Notes: a model not told the origin generated them from the letters alone. A stretch of DNA of 64,000 nt from Aureimonas fodinaquatilis (GCF_008369445.1 NZ_VTWH01000005.1:62001-126000), one strand, 5' to 3'; shown: positions 8,609-18,593, counted from the stretch's first letter. Numbers and translations: made by a program.

Positions 8609-9205
8609 TTACGCCGCGCTATCTTTGCGGGCTTCCAACGCGCCGAACAAAAGGCCCGTGCCGGAAAAGATGAAGGAAATGCCAAGATAGACGCCAACGG
8701 CCCAGATTGCCGTTCCCGGCAAACCAAGAATAAGCAGAATTGCCAGTCCAAGGTTTAGAATACCGGTGAGGATCAACCCCCATTTGCCGGCCTTGCTGCC
8801 GGTGAATGCGCGCGCCAGAGCAAATTCCAGAAACGCCGAGATGATGAAATAGGTGGCCAGCATCCAGGTCAGCGTAATGGCCCCGGCGAAAGGATCATAG
8901 ACAATAACAAAGCCAAGTATTGTTACCAGAACCGCAAGTGCAAGGCTGGACCAGAAACCGGCGTGCTTGCGCGCCTGAAAAGCGCCGACAATGCCGAAAA
9001 TGCCACCAATGATCAGCAGCCAGCCGAAAAACAGGGTTGAGGCCAAAGTGGCCGCAAAAGGTGCAACCAATGCCAGAATGCCGACGATGAGCATCAGCGC
9101 ACCTTGAAAAGCATAAGCCTTCCAATGATCATGCATTTGCCGACGAAAGTCTTGTTGAAGTCTTTCTGCCGTGGATTGAAATGAACCATCTGCAGGAACT
9201 GTCAT
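8609..9205 (-). CDS. DUF308/HdeD-family membrane protein
   Basis: 198 aa with about six hydrophobic segments after a hydrophilic N-terminus of about 35 residues; the repeating pattern of short helices and the YFIISAFLEFALAR region are typical of HdeD-like DUF308 proteins. HdeD is linked to acid resistance in E. coli; in alphaproteobacteria the role is unknown. Start ATG 9205 (MTVPADG) is preceded by AAAGGA at 8 nt; the frame is open 15 codons further but without a ribosome site. The gene is monocistronic. Confidence 0.8.
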   Translation of the reverse strand: MTVPADGSFQSTAERLQQDFRRQMHDHWKAYAFQGALMLIVGILALVAPFAATLASTLFFGWLLIIGGIFGIVGAFQARKHAGFWSSLALAVLVTILGFVIVYDPFAGAITLTWMLATYFIISAFLEFALARAFTGSKAGKWGLILTGILNLGLAILLILGLPGTAIWAVGVYLGISFIFSGTGLLFGALEARKDSAA

Positions 9206-9252
9206 CGCTTGTGTCCTTTTCAAAGGAGCAGAAGCTGCTCCGCCAATCAACC

Positions 9253-9352
9253 AGAGCCTTTCATGTGATCTTTCGATCAGCCGAAATGCCTGATGCTTTG
9301 TTTTGCCGCATTACCCACCCGCTGAAGCGCTTTGCCTTCAACGGGAAATGCC
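9253..9352 (+). repeat. Dispersed intergenic repeat, copy A
   Basis: About 100 bp from AGAGCCTTTCATGTGATC to GGGAAATGCC. It shares both ends and the central TTGTTTTGCCGCATT block with copy B (12401-12498), and resembles four further intergenic copies. It lies in the 340-nt gap between the DUF308 gene and a methyltransferase gene; the remainder (9353-9545) is AT-rich near 9480-9540 with nothing else I can name. Confidence 0.7.
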
Positions 9353-9545
9353 TTGATGTTCAGAACTTTTCACGCCTGGTTTAAAAGCGCCTGTGCTCTG
9401 CCCCGTTCTTCTTGCTGAAAACCGTTCAGGAATTGCGATTGCCTGACCCTGTGCAGCAATTGACGCAGAGAATGATCTATATTTTCATTTTTTCAAGCAT
9501 ATTTATTGCTTAATAAAAATATATCCGGCCATGAATATGGTTAAT

Positions 9546-10136
9546 CTATCTGTTAGTGTTATCTCTGGAATAAATCCAGACCCGTGCGGGCGGTATATTG
9601 TTCCAGATCACCCGTGAGCAGGTAACATCAAAAAATCCGGAAACCGGCTTTACTGGCGGTTTCCACAAATAGGAAAGCTGGGTCAGCTTGCCGCCGGGTG
9701 TCATCCGGGTGAAATAGCGTTGCAACAAGGCTTGCCGCTCGGCTTGCTTCATGTTCACTATTGGAATGGCGAACAGGATTGTGGCGAATTTCTCCGCCCC
9801 TCCATCGCCCAGGGTGGCATCCAGATCAAACCCGTCGCCATTGATAACGGTGATTCCGGGAAAGCGCTGTTTCAGAGCTTTGGCGAAGTCTGCATCATAT
9901 TCGATGGAAACTATTCGCGCCGGATCCACGCCTGCACGCAAAAGCGCCTTGGTTACGGCGCCAAGGCCCGGTCCCAGTTCCAGAATTCGGCCCGGCAGAT
10001 CAATTGTCGAGTGCGAGACCATTTCATCGCAATATTCGTCGGATGAGGCTGCCACTGCGCCCATTTTAACCGGGTGCCGCAACCATGTGCCAAAAAACTT
10101 GGCCCAATCACCTCTGGTCTTTTGCATTTCACTCAT
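9546..10136 (-). CDS. PmtA-type class I SAM methyltransferase
   Basis: 196 aa. SAM-binding motif ILELGPGLG at 51-59, an acidic SIEYD after beta-2, and the overall form (FFGTWLRHPVKMGAVAASS at the N-terminus, IPPARVWIYSRD at the C-terminus) match the Rhizobium phospholipid N-methyltransferase PmtA. That enzyme methylates phosphatidylethanolamine towards phosphatidylcholine at the inner membrane. A related gene lies immediately upstream, 27 nt away, so the two are probably co-transcribed. The other possibility is a relative acting on a different lipid or on rRNA; the family includes KsgA-like proteins. Confidence 0.75.
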   Translation of the reverse strand: MSEMQKTRGDWAKFFGTWLRHPVKMGAVAASSDEYCDEMVSHSTIDLPGRILELGPGLGAVTKALLRAGVDPARIVSIEYDADFAKALKQRFPGITVINGDGFDLDATLGDGGAEKFATILFAIPIVNMKQAERQALLQRYFTRMTPGGKLTQLSYLWKPPVKPVSGFFDVTCSRVIWNNIPPARVWIYSRDNTNR

Positions 10137-10163
10137 GGTCTGGCTCTTGGCTTGAATAGACGT

Positions 10164-10853
10164 TCAGGTGGAAAGTGCAGGGTCCGGACCAATGTCACGG
10201 TGGTAAACCAGAATTCGTGCAGGAGGCAGGTTCAATTTTATCCAGTTGGACTTTTCCATCCGCGCATTGATTCGTTCCGGCAGAACCGGCGCACGCCGCG
10301 CATAGGTGAACTGAATAAAACGGCCGCCGGGCTGCATCAGCGTGAGATAGGTTGAGATTGCCGCTTCGCGCTGGTGGTCGGGTCGGGTCATCAAGGGCAG
10401 GCTGGATACCACGGCCCGGATTGTGCGCCCGTCAAGCGCCTTTGCCAGCGCAGGGCCTGGCGCATAGGCATCAGACTGCACGATGTGCGCTTCCGGCAGA
10501 CGCGAATGAAGAAGTTTGCAGAATTGCGCGGAATATTCGAGCAGGACCAGCTTGTTTTCAGGTATGCCCCGCTCCAGAAGGCAGCGCGTGACAACCCCGG
10601 TGCCAGGTCCCAATTCCAGCACAACCTCGTTTTCACCGAGCGGCAGGGGCACGTAGCCCGCCATCTGGCGGCCCAGCGCCACGGAAGAGGGAAAGATGGC
10701 GCCGGTCATCAGCGGCTTCTTCAACCAGCCCGCCAGAAACCGCGACATGTCCACCGCCTGCGAGTTTTTTCGCGTATCGGCAATACCGCCCAGCACTTTT
10801 GCTGGAAGCGCCTTAAAGCGCCTGGAAAAGACAGGTGGGTTCTTGAAGTCCAT
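10164..10853 (-). CDS. Second PmtA-type class I SAM methyltransferase
   Basis: About 229 aa from ATG 10853 (MDFKNPPVF); an ATG at 10880 is also possible and neither has a strong ribosome site. SAM motif LELGPGTG is at about 79-86, preceded by WLKKPLMTGAIFPSS, the PmtA-like block, and the protein ends with LPPARILVYHRD. It is clearly a paralogue of the following gene but well diverged, so this is an old duplication or two functions. Which one, if either, is the main phosphatidylcholine-forming enzyme cannot be told from sequence. Confidence 0.72.
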   Translation of the reverse strand: MDFKNPPVFSRRFKALPAKVLGGIADTRKNSQAVDMSRFLAGWLKKPLMTGAIFPSSVALGRQMAGYVPLPLGENEVVLELGPGTGVVTRCLLERGIPENKLVLLEYSAQFCKLLHSRLPEAHIVQSDAYAPGPALAKALDGRTIRAVVSSLPLMTRPDHQREAAISTYLTLMQPGGRFIQFTYARRAPVLPERINARMEKSNWIKLNLPPARILVYHRDIGPDPALST

Positions 10854-11077
10854 CAGCACCAGAATCTCGGATCGGTCCATTGCAAGCGGTTCGGGCAGCC
10901 GGAGGCACGACCTGATCCGCTCATCGGTTCCTGCTTTGCGTCTGCGCGTGGGCGGCGAAAGTGCCGCTTGCACTCGCTGTAGCAGAGCAGTGCTATTTTT
11001 TCGCGACAGTAGTCATTCAACTGCCTGACGGAAGCCCATAGACCGAACTTTTTGGATTTTTCCTGCTGATTGGTGGT

Positions 11078-12226
11078 TCAACTGTCGCTCAGACCGCTGA
11101 GAAATTCCTTCATTCGGGAGAAGAAACCGGTCGATTGCGGCGAGTTTTCCGAAGAAGATATTTTCTCAAACTCTTCCAGCAATTCGCGTTGGCGGCGCGA
11201 AAGATGCTGCGGCGTTTCGATCGTGACCTGAATGAAAAGGTCGCCGACCTGTGTCGAGCGAAGAACCGACATGCCCTTGCCGCGTATCCTGAACTGGGTG
11301 CCAGCCTGCGTACCCTCCGGCACTTTGACGCGGTTCTTGCCACCATCCAGTGTGGTGACTTCAAAAGAACCGCCCAAAGCAGCGGTTGTCATGGAAACCG
11401 GCACCTTGCAGTGCAGATCGGCACCATCCCGCTGAAAGAACGGATGGCCACGGACTGACAGGAAAATATAAAGGTCACCCGCAGGGCCGCCGCGCAGGCC
11501 GGCCTCACCCTCTCCTGAAAGGCGAATGCGTGTGCCATCTTCAATGCCGGCAGGAATGTTGACCGAAAGATTGCGTTCCTGAGGTCTGCGCCCTGAGCCG
11601 CCGCATTTCTGGCAAGGATCGGCGATGATGCGACCATTGCCATGGCAGGTGGGGCAGGTCCGCTCCACGGAGAAAAAGCCTTGCGAGGCGCGAATGCGCC
11701 CGGCACCGCCGCACGTGGGGCATGCACGAGGCGAAGTTCCCGGCTTGGCACCTGAGCCGTTGCACGGCTCGCACTGAATGGTGGTCGGAACGCGAATTTC
11801 AGCGCTTTTGCCGGTGAACGCTTCCTCCAGTGAGATTTCCATGTTGTAGCGAAGATCAGAGCCGCGCTCGCGGCCATTTGTCGGGCCGCGGCCGCCCCGG
11901 CGAGACCCGTGCATCTGGCCGAAAATATCTTCGAAAATATCGGACATGGAGGACGAAAAGTCCGGGCGGAAACCGCCGCCAGCCTGCCCACCGCCATTCT
12001 GAAATGCAGCATGGCCGAAGCGGTCATAGGCGGCGCGCTTCTGCGGGTCTTTCAAAACCTCGTAGGCTTCACCAATTTCCTTGAACTTTATTTCCGCCGC
12101 TTCATCACCGGGATTGCGGTCGGGATGATACTGCATAGCGAGCTTGCGAAATGCCGACTTTAGAATTTTGCCGTCGCATGTCTTCGTGACACCGAGCATT
12201 TCGTAGTAATCGACCTTTACGGACAC
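11078..12226 (-). CDS. dnaJ: Chaperone protein DnaJ
   Basis: 382 aa, full-length type I J-protein. J domain about 1-70 with HPD at 34-36, a Gly/Phe region, then four zinc modules [24 protein letters not shown] and CQKCGGSG, then the C-terminal substrate-binding domain. It stimulates DnaK ATPase and delivers unfolded clients in the cytoplasm. The start is a GTG at 12226 ([11 protein letters not shown]), with a poor ribosome site. It follows dnaK on the same strand with a 285-nt gap holding a hairpin and a dispersed repeat, so it may be expressed below dnaK or from its own promoter. Confidence 0.97.
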   Translation of the reverse strand: MSVKVDYYEMLGVTKTCDGKILKSAFRKLAMQYHPDRNPGDEAAEIKFKEIGEAYEVLKDPQKRAAYDRFGHAAFQNGGGQAGGGFRPDFSSSMSDIFEDIFGQMHGSRRGGRGPTNGRERGSDLRYNMEISLEEAFTGKSAEIRVPTTIQCEPCNGSGAKPGTSPRACPTCGGAGRIRASQGFFSVERTCPTCHGNGRIIADPCQKCGGSGRRPQERNLSVNIPAGIEDGTRIRLSGEGEAGLRGGPAGDLYIFLSVRGHPFFQRDGADLHCKVPVSMTTAALGGSFEVTTLDGGKNRVKVPEGTQAGTQFRIRGKGMSVLRSTQVGDLFIQVTIETPQHLSRRQRELLEEFEKISSSENSPQSTGFFSRMKEFLSGLSDS

Positions 12227-12347
12227 TGCTGCACCAATCCAAAAATCTAGCTATCGGGAATAACGAAGGCATCTGCCTTTGACTATCACATAGGAACGAC
12301 CGCACCGCGTTACCACAGGCACGGCCGCCGATAAAGACGATCTATAT

Positions 12348-12385
12348 CATTGTGCCCGCTCTGATAAATCAAAACGGGCACAATG
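12348..12385. terminator. Perfect 11-bp hairpin between dnaK and dnaJ
   Basis: CATTGTGCCCG (12348-12358) pairs with CGGGCACAATG (12375-12385) around a 16-nt loop. It lies about 125 nt past the dnaK stop and 120 nt before dnaJ. No U-tract follows, so it could be a partial terminator, an RNA-stabilising or processing structure, or both. Confidence 0.5.
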
Positions 12386-12400
12386 CTTACCTGAGGTTTT

Positions 12401-12498
12401 AGAGCGTTTCATGTGATCTTCCGACCACCTGTCCCTCTCCAACTCTGTTTTGTCGCATTGCCCTGCCGTTGAAGCTCAAGCGCCTCAACAGGAAATGC
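12401..12498 (+). repeat. Dispersed intergenic repeat, copy B
   Basis: About 98 bp from AGAGCGTTTCATGTGATC to GGAAATGC, the closest match to copy A. It occupies the space just after the dnaK stop (12512), next to the 11-bp hairpin. No coding potential is apparent. Confidence 0.7.
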
Positions 12499-12511
12499 GC
12501 CGGAGCCTTGA

Positions 12512-14443
12512 TCAGGCAGACTTCTTGCGGTCGTCGTCCTTGACCTCTTCGAAGTCGGCATCGACAACATCGTCGCGGCCGTCACTGCTCTGTGCAGAAG
12601 CGCCAGCTTCCTCGCCATCGCCGGCGTCTGCCTGTGCAGACTCATACATGGCCTGACCAAGTTTCATGGAAACCTCGGCCAGCTTTTCGCTCTTCGACTT
12701 GATAGCCTCGGCGTCGGCGTCGGCATTTTCCAGCTCTGCCTTCAGATCAGCAATAGCGGTTTCAATCGCCTTGCGGTCGTCTTCAGAAACCTTGTCGCCG
12801 TAATCCTTCACCGACTTTTCGGCCGAGTGAATCAGGCTTTCTGCCTGATTGCGCGCCTCAACCGCTGCGCGGCGCAACTTGTCCGCATCGGCATTGGCCT
12901 CAGCATCCTTGACCATTTTTTCAATGTCGGCGTCAGACAAACCGCCCGATGCCTGAATGGTAATGCGCTGCTCTTTGTTCGTGCCCTTGTCCTTGGCGGA
13001 AACATTGACAATGCCGTTGGCATCAATGTCAAAGGTCACTTCAATCTGCGGCACACCACGTGGTGCTGGCGGAATGCCTTCCAGGTTGAAACGGCCCAGA
13101 GACTTGTTGTCAGCCGCCATTTCACGCTCGCCCTGGAACACCTGAATTGTCACGGCATTCTGGTTGTCGTCAGCGGTGGAGAACACCTGGCTCTTTTTGG
13201 TCGGAATGGTTGTGTTGCGGTCGATAAGCCGTGTGAACACGCCACCCAGAGTTTCAATGCCCAATGACAGCGGGGTTACGTCCAGCAACAGAACGTCCTT
13301 GACGTCGCCTTGCAGAACGCCGGCCTGAATGGCCGCGCCCATTGCCACAACCTCGTCCGGGTTCACGCCTTTATGTGGCTCCTGTCCGAAGAAGTTTTTC
13401 ACCACTTCCTGAATCTTTGGCATGCGTGTCATGCCGCCAACCAGCACAACCTCGTCAATGTCTGCGGCGGTCAGGCCAGCATCCTTCAACGCAGCCTTGC
13501 AGGGCTGCACAGTGCGCTGAACCAGCTCGTCCACCAGGCTTTCAAACTTGGCGCGGGTCAGCTTCAGCGTCAGGTGCTTGGGACCAGTCGCATCAGCGGT
13601 GATGAATGGCAGGTTGATTTCAGTCTGCGTTGCCGAAGACAGCTCAATCTTGGCCTTTTCAGCAGCCTCTTTCAGGCGCTGCAGGGCAAGCTTGTCGTTC
13701 TTCAGGTCAATGCCTTGTTCTTTCTTGAACTCGGCCGCCAGATATTCAACCAGACGCATGTCAAAATCTTCACCACCAAGGAATGTATCGCCATTGGTGG
13801 ACTTAACTTCAAAAACGCCATCGCCGATTTCCAGAATGGAAACGTCAAACGTGCCGCCGCCCAGATCGTAGACAGCAATGGTCTTGCCGTCGTTCTTTTC
13901 CAGGCCATAGGCCAGCGCTGCCGCTGTCGGCTCGTTGATGATGCGCAGAACTTCAAGTCCGGCGATCTTGCCGGCATCCTTGGTTGCCTGACGCTGGGCA
14001 TCGTTAAAGTAGGCGGGAACCGTAATGACGGCCTTTTCGACCTTCTCACCCAGATAGGCCTCAGCGGTTTCCTTCATTTTCTGAAGAATCATTGCCGAAA
14101 CCTGCGATGGCGAATACTTGCCGCCTTCCGCTGCGACCCAGGCATCGCCATTGTCGGCCCGCACGATCTCATAAGGAACAAGACCCTTGTCCTTCTGGGT
14201 CATCGGATCGTCATATGTGCGGCCGATCAGGCGCTTGATGGCGAAAAGCGTGTTCTCAGGATTGGTAACGGCCTGGCGCTTGGCGGATTGGCCGACGAGA
14301 CGCTCGCCGTCATCCAGAAAAGCAACGATGGAGGGCGTTGTACGCGCGCCTTCCGCGTTTTCAATAACCTTCGCCGTTTTGCCGTCCATTACGGAAACGC
14401 ATGAATTGGTTGTGCCGAGATCGATACCAATCACCTTGGCCAT
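12512..14443 (-). CDS. dnaK: Chaperone protein DnaK (Hsp70)
   Basis: 643 aa. N-terminal [10 protein letters not shown], the phosphate loops ([12 protein letters not shown] and [12 protein letters not shown]) and a substrate-binding domain with [14 protein letters not shown] are all present; the lid ends in an acidic tail [14 protein letters not shown]-driven folding of cytoplasmic proteins together with DnaJ and GrpE. Start ATG 14443 has a near-ideal AAGGAGAAACTT leader. The upstream region is AT-rich around 14515-14575, but I could not fix a sigma-32 promoter by eye. dnaJ follows; grpE is not in the window. Confidence 0.98.
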   Translation of the reverse strand: MAKVIGIDLGTTNSCVSVMDGKTAKVIENAEGARTTPSIVAFLDDGERLVGQSAKRQAVTNPENTLFAIKRLIGRTYDDPMTQKDKGLVPYEIVRADNGDAWVAAEGGKYSPSQVSAMILQKMKETAEAYLGEKVEKAVITVPAYFNDAQRQATKDAGKIAGLEVLRIINEPTAAALAYGLEKNDGKTIAVYDLGGGTFDVSILEIGDGVFEVKSTNGDTFLGGEDFDMRLVEYLAAEFKKEQGIDLKNDKLALQRLKEAAEKAKIELSSATQTEINLPFITADATGPKHLTLKLTRAKFESLVDELVQRTVQPCKAALKDAGLTAADIDEVVLVGGMTRMPKIQEVVKNFFGQEPHKGVNPDEVVAMGAAIQAGVLQGDVKDVLLLDVTPLSLGIETLGGVFTRLIDRNTTIPTKKSQVFSTADDNQNAVTIQVFQGEREMAADNKSLGRFNLEGIPPAPRGVPQIEVTFDIDANGIVNVSAKDKGTNKEQRITIQASGGLSDADIEKMVKDAEANADADKLRRAAVEARNQAESLIHSAEKSVKDYGDKVSEDDRKAIETAIADLKAELENADADAEAIKSKSEKLAEVSMKLGQAMYESAQADAGDGEEAGASAQSSDGRDDVVDADFEEVKDDDRKKSA

Positions 14444-14638
14444 AAGTTTCTCCTTCGTTAGCGAACCGCCCGGACCCTCATGGAGGCGTTCCGGCCTGCG
14501 ATTCCTTGTGCGTTATATATGTTCCGGCAACCATGCCACAGAGGCCGGGCTGTCAGGCTGTCAGCTATATATGAACGGTGATTTCGCCATGCAAGGAGTT
14601 GAATCACTTCGCAGTGAACGAAGATGACTTTCTTCAGG

Positions 14639-14694
14639 GCATTTCGCGTCGAAACGATATCTTTTCAACGGCAGGACTGTGCGGCGGAACAGAA
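14639..14694 (-). repeat. Dispersed intergenic repeat, copy C (half element)
   Basis: In minus-strand orientation, CTGTTCCGCCGCA, then CCTGCCGTTGAAA, then CGCGAAATGC match the right half of copies A, B and E. The left half is absent. It lies in the gap between dnaK and the penicillin-binding protein gene. Confidence 0.55.
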
Positions 14695-14736
14695 AGGCAT
14701 GGCCATCAGGGCGATCATGAGATCGCCAGAATGGGT

Positions 14737-17022
14737 CTACCCGCCAAACAGCCCGCGAAACAGCGAACGATCGCTTGCACGGCCCTGGTTGACCGGACCT
14801 TCGAGCACTGCATCCGGAGGCAACTGATCCTGCCGGACAATACGGGCAGGCTCTCCGGGGGCCGGCTGATATTGCGGCTGAGGCTGCTGGGCCTGCTGGC
14901 TCTGCCCGGCCAGCGGCGCTTGCGGCAATACATTGCCGTACTGGTCAAGAAGATTGCCATATTCGTCGACATACACCGCGGCAGGGTTGTTGCCGTAAGG
15001 GTCATTGGCCGCCATCGGAGCTTCCTCCTGACCACCGATCACATAATCGCCCGGCAGAGTCATGGGGGGCAGGTCGGCATGAGCTTCCACCATGAAGCTT
15101 TTCCAGGCATCAGCGGGCAAGGAGCCGCCAGTCACCTTGTTCATGGGCTTGCCATTATCATTGCCCAGCCAGACACCTGTGGTCAGATTGGCCGTATAGC
15201 CAATGAACCAGGCGTCTTTAAAATCCTGCGTGGTGCCGGTTTTTCCGGCAACCTGCCAGCCGGGCAGCTGGGCCCTGCGGCCGGTACCCGATGTGATAAC
15301 TCCGGTCAGCATGGCATTCATCATTGCTGCAATATCTGACGTAACAATAATCGGCGGGATTTCGGCTGGACGTTCATACAGCACCTCGCCATCCATAGTG
15401 GTTACGCGGTTGACCAGATGCGGCGTTGCGCGATAACCGCCATTGGCGAAGGGTGCAAAGGCACCGGTCAGTTCCAGCAGCGAAACTTCCGAGGTTCCCA
15501 GCGCAATTGAGGCATTTTCCGCCATGGGAGCGGTGATGCCCATGGTGGTTGCCGTTTCAATCACGGTTTTCGGGCCAAGTTCGGCGGTAAGCTGAGCCGC
15601 CGTGGTGTTCAGGGACTGTGCCACAGCCTGTGCCATGGTTACCGGTCCGCGAAACTTGTTGTCGTAATTGGAAGGTGACCAATTGCCGATGGTGGTCGGC
15701 TGATCCATCATCATGCTTTCCGGCCGCCAGCCAAATTCCAGCGCGGTTTCATAAACAAATGGCTTGAAGGCCGAGCCGGGTTGACGCCGCGCATCCACAG
15801 CGCGGTTGAACTGGCTTTCGGCGTAGTCCCGGCCCCCGACAATAGCGCGAATTGCGCCAGTGCCATCTATGGCCACAAGCGCACCTTGCGTCACATTCTG
15901 CCGCGCATTGTCGATTGTCTCGCGAATGGCTTCCTCAGCGGCCTTTTCCAGCGGCAGCTCAATGGTGGTTTCCACCACCACATCCTGTTTCACCTCACCA
16001 ACCAGAGTTCTCAGGTCACGCATCACCATGTCTGCGGCGTAGTGCTCGGCACCGGTCCAGAAACTGCGGGCCTGTGTCGGCTGCTCTGCGCGGGCCGCTT
16101 CAAATTCTGCCTGATTGATGAAGCCGGAATCCAGCATGGATTGCAGGACGACATCGGCACGGGCCTTGGCGCCCTGGGGGTCGCGCACGGGCGACAGGCG
16201 GGAAGGGGCCTTCAGGACACCGGCAAGCAGCGCCGCCTGACTGAGTGTCAGCTCATCAGCATTCTTGTCAAAATACCGCCGCGCGGCGGCCTGAACACCG
16301 GTTGCGCCCGAACCGAAATAAACGCGGTTCAGATACATTTCCAATATCTGATCCTTGGTGAAACGCTGTTCCAGCCAGAGCGAGAGAATGGCTTCCTGTA
16401 TCTTGCGCTGAATGGTCTGTTCCGGAGTCAGGAAAATATTCTTGGCCAATTGCTGCGTCAGGGTGGAGCCGCCCTGCACCGTATCGCCAGCCTGCATATT
16501 TTCGACAAAGGCGCGCACAATGCCAATCGGATCAACGCCGAGATGTGAATAGAAGCGCCGGTCTTCAATCGCAATAACGGCCTTTGGCAGATAAGGGCTG
16601 ATCTGGTCCAGCGCCAATGCTTCACCGCCGGTCAGGCCTCGATTGGCCATCAGATCGCCCGTTACGGAGACAATGCGCACGTTGGGTGGGCGGTCCGGCA
16701 CAACCCATGCCTCTTGCGGCAGGGTGATGGCGAAATAGCCAACGACACCGGCCACGGCCACCATGCCCCAGAAGGCCAGCATAAAACCAAGGCTGACGAG
16801 CCGTCCAAAAAAACTGCGTTTGCGGCGCCCGCTCCCGCCATTCCCGCCGCCACCGGAACGAGCATTTCGCTTTTTACGCGGCATTTTTTCCCGTTCTCCG
16901 GATTTCCAGGCGCCAGGCGCGGCACGGTCATCGGCGGAAACACGCAGCCCGCCATCATCGCTGGTGCGACGTGAGCCAGAAAAACTTGGCTCGATACGCG
17001 GCTCTTTCCGGCCTAAACCCAT
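14737..17022 (-). CDS. Class A penicillin-binding protein (PBP1A-type transglycosylase/transpeptidase)
   Basis: 761 aa. A basic, Gly-rich cytoplasmic N-terminus precedes one membrane anchor at about 76-99. The GT51 glycosyltransferase domain shows catalytic Glu153 in IEDRRFYSH and QGGSTLTQQLAKN at 183-195. The transpeptidase domain has nucleophile Ser417 (GSAFKP), SLN at 470-472 and KTGTT at 594-598. A Gln/Pro-rich C-terminal tail follows. It polymerises and crosslinks peptidoglycan in the periplasm. Start ATG 17022 has GAAGGAG six nt upstream; an internal ATG (residue 47) is also well placed. All catalytic residues are intact. Confidence 0.93.
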   Translation of the reverse strand: MGLGRKEPRIEPSFSGSRRTSDDGGLRVSADDRAAPGAWKSGEREKMPRKKRNARSGGGGNGGSGRRKRSFFGRLVSLGFMLAFWGMVAVAGVVGYFAITLPQEAWVVPDRPPNVRIVSVTGDLMANRGLTGGEALALDQISPYLPKAVIAIEDRRFYSHLGVDPIGIVRAFVENMQAGDTVQGGSTLTQQLAKNIFLTPEQTIQRKIQEAILSLWLEQRFTKDQILEMYLNRVYFGSGATGVQAAARRYFDKNADELTLSQAALLAGVLKAPSRLSPVRDPQGAKARADVVLQSMLDSGFINQAEFEAARAEQPTQARSFWTGAEHYAADMVMRDLRTLVGEVKQDVVVETTIELPLEKAAEEAIRETIDNARQNVTQGALVAIDGTGAIRAIVGGRDYAESQFNRAVDARRQPGSAFKPFVYETALEFGWRPESMMMDQPTTIGNWSPSNYDNKFRGPVTMAQAVAQSLNTTAAQLTAELGPKTVIETATTMGITAPMAENASIALGTSEVSLLELTGAFAPFANGGYRATPHLVNRVTTMDGEVLYERPAEIPPIIVTSDIAAMMNAMLTGVITSGTGRRAQLPGWQVAGKTGTTQDFKDAWFIGYTANLTTGVWLGNDNGKPMNKVTGGSLPADAWKSFMVEAHADLPPMTLPGDYVIGGQEEAPMAANDPYGNNPAAVYVDEYGNLLDQYGNVLPQAPLAGQSQQAQQPQPQYQPAPGEPARIVRQDQLPPDAVLEGPVNQGRASDRSLFRGLFGG

Positions 17023-17153
17023 AATGTCTCCTTCGTCCGCGCCCGATCATTGCATTTGCGGCTTGAACCGCCGTTGCAGGGTAAATATGGCGGTTTAACG
17101 AGTCGTTATGAAATACGACAAAGCCCTGTTGTATTATTGCCATGGTCTACATG

Positions 17154-17194
17154 AACCCAGGATTACAATTGTGTTTCTCGAACCATCCTGGGTT
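17154..17194. other. 10-bp hairpin in leader of the TPR/glycosyltransferase gene
   Basis: AACCCAGGAT (17154-17163) and ATCCTGGGTT (17185-17194) form a perfect stem with a 21-nt loop, 67 nt before the start of the next gene. Too few T residues follow for a standard terminator. Role unknown. Confidence 0.4.
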
Positions 17195-17260
17195 TATTGT
17201 GTGTCGCGCTGCTTTGGTCACAATCACCGGAAAACGCGTCCGGAATTGGAGTGGACCAGA

Positions 17261-18520
17261 ATGCAGCCGAAAACATCCGGTCCGGATCTAGCCAATCTGA
17301 CGGCGCAACTCAACGAACTTCGTGAAAAAGCTGGTCAGCTGTTTATGGCTGGCCGTTTTGCCGATGCTCTGGAAGTGGCGCGCCAGGGCTTGGGCATTTT
17401 GTATTGGCCACCCTTTGTCGAGCAGGAAATCTGCTGCCTTTCGCGCCTTGGACGCTATGATGAGGCGATGCAGATTGCCGAGCACCTGCCCGAAGACAAA
17501 CGCAGCGCGAATTTTTTTGACATTCTTTCAGAGATTTATGGCGAGCTCGGAGTGCTCGACAAGGTGCGCTTGTATGGTAGCCGCTCACTCGCAATGAAAA
17601 ACCAGCAGACCCTGGCGGATCCAGGCCACGAGCTGCCCCGGGAAACGCCGCCACGTTTTGATCCGCAAGCGATTAACATCATTGCCTTCTCACTTTTTGG
17701 CGACAAGGCGCGGTATTGCGAATGCGCAATATTGAATTGCCAAGCTGTTGCCCAGATGCTTCCCGGCTGGACATGCCGCTTTTACGTGGATGAGACTGTT
17801 CCTGACGATGTGTTGCGCCGTATCGCCGCTGCGGGTGGCGAGTTGTGTGTGCTTGAAACGCATGTCAGGCAGATCGTGCATCCACTGATGTGGCGCTTTG
17901 TCGTGGTGGATGACGAAAAGGTGGCACGATATCTGATCCGCGATGCGGATTCGGTCATTGCCCCGCGTGAGGTTGCGGCAATCGCGGAATGGCTGGCCTC
18001 AGACAAGTGGTTCCACGTCATGCGGGATTCGACCACTCATTCCGAGTTGATTCTGGCGGGCATGTGGGGTGGCTGCGGCGGCATCGCGTGGAACATGCAG
18101 GCAGAAGTGCCGATGTTCATGGCCGCGGGCGAATATGCTGCCACCCATGCTGACCAGCATTTTCTGCGCTTTCGGGTCTGGCCCACCATGCGCAAAAGCG
18201 TCTTGTCGCACGATGAAATTTTCGACTATCCGGGCAACCGCCCATTTCCGCCCTGTAATGCGCCGAGACGCTGGCAGGATGATCATGTCGGAGCGAATTT
18301 CGGTTTTCCGCAGATCAGCGGAGAGGTGGATGTGCCGGATGGAACCGCGCTGGACTGGACCCTGCTGAACGAAGCGGGTGATGCGGTGTGCAGCTATCGG
18401 GTGCTTGTGCAGTCAGGAAGCTGGGAGGCATCATTGCCATTTTCCTATGCCCGCAAACTGGCCGATGGAATATGGAAAATCCGCGCGCTTCCCAGACTTG
18501 ACCCGGCGATTGTCCACTAG
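17261..18520 (+). CDS. TPR-like protein with glycosyltransferase-type domain
   Basis: 419 aa. The first 115 residues are helical and TPR-like (AGRFADALEVA, LGRYDEAMQIAEHL). From about 137 a globular domain begins with INIIAFSLFGD, then YCECAILNCQAV, PGWTCRFYVD and YLIRDADSV (227-230, a DxD-like acidic motif). This pattern is seen in putative GT-A-fold glycosyltransferases of surface polysaccharide loci, but none has a settled function that I know. ATG 17261 is preceded by GGAGTGG; the frame is open 51 codons upstream, but that part runs through a hairpin and looks non-coding. It is a lone gene, divergent from the PBP and convergent with folC. No signal peptide. Confidence 0.7.
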   Translation: MQPKTSGPDLANLTAQLNELREKAGQLFMAGRFADALEVARQGLGILYWPPFVEQEICCLSRLGRYDEAMQIAEHLPEDKRSANFFDILSEIYGELGVLDKVRLYGSRSLAMKNQQTLADPGHELPRETPPRFDPQAINIIAFSLFGDKARYCECAILNCQAVAQMLPGWTCRFYVDETVPDDVLRRIAAAGGELCVLETHVRQIVHPLMWRFVVVDDEKVARYLIRDADSVIAPREVAAIAEWLASDKWFHVMRDSTTHSELILAGMWGGCGGIAWNMQAEVPMFMAAGEYAATHADQHFLRFRVWPTMRKSVLSHDEIFDYPGNRPFPPCNAPRRWQDDHVGANFGFPQISGEVDVPDGTALDWTLLNEAGDAVCSYRVLVQSGSWEASLPFSYARKLADGIWKIRALPRLDPAIVH

Positions 18521-18593
18521 GTTGATTTTGCGCGATGCATCCTGGCGGGTCGTTGCTCAGTGAACGCCATTGTCCAAACGATCATCGAACAAT

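Noticed and set aside
14444-14600. Sigma-32 promoter of dnaK
   Set aside because: AT-rich -10-like stretches exist, but no CTTG-type -35 at proper distance could be fixed by eye.
17108-17260. N-terminal extension of the TPR/glycosyltransferase gene
   Set aside because: It reads through a 10-bp hairpin, has no ribosome site, and ATG 17261 has GGAGTGG.
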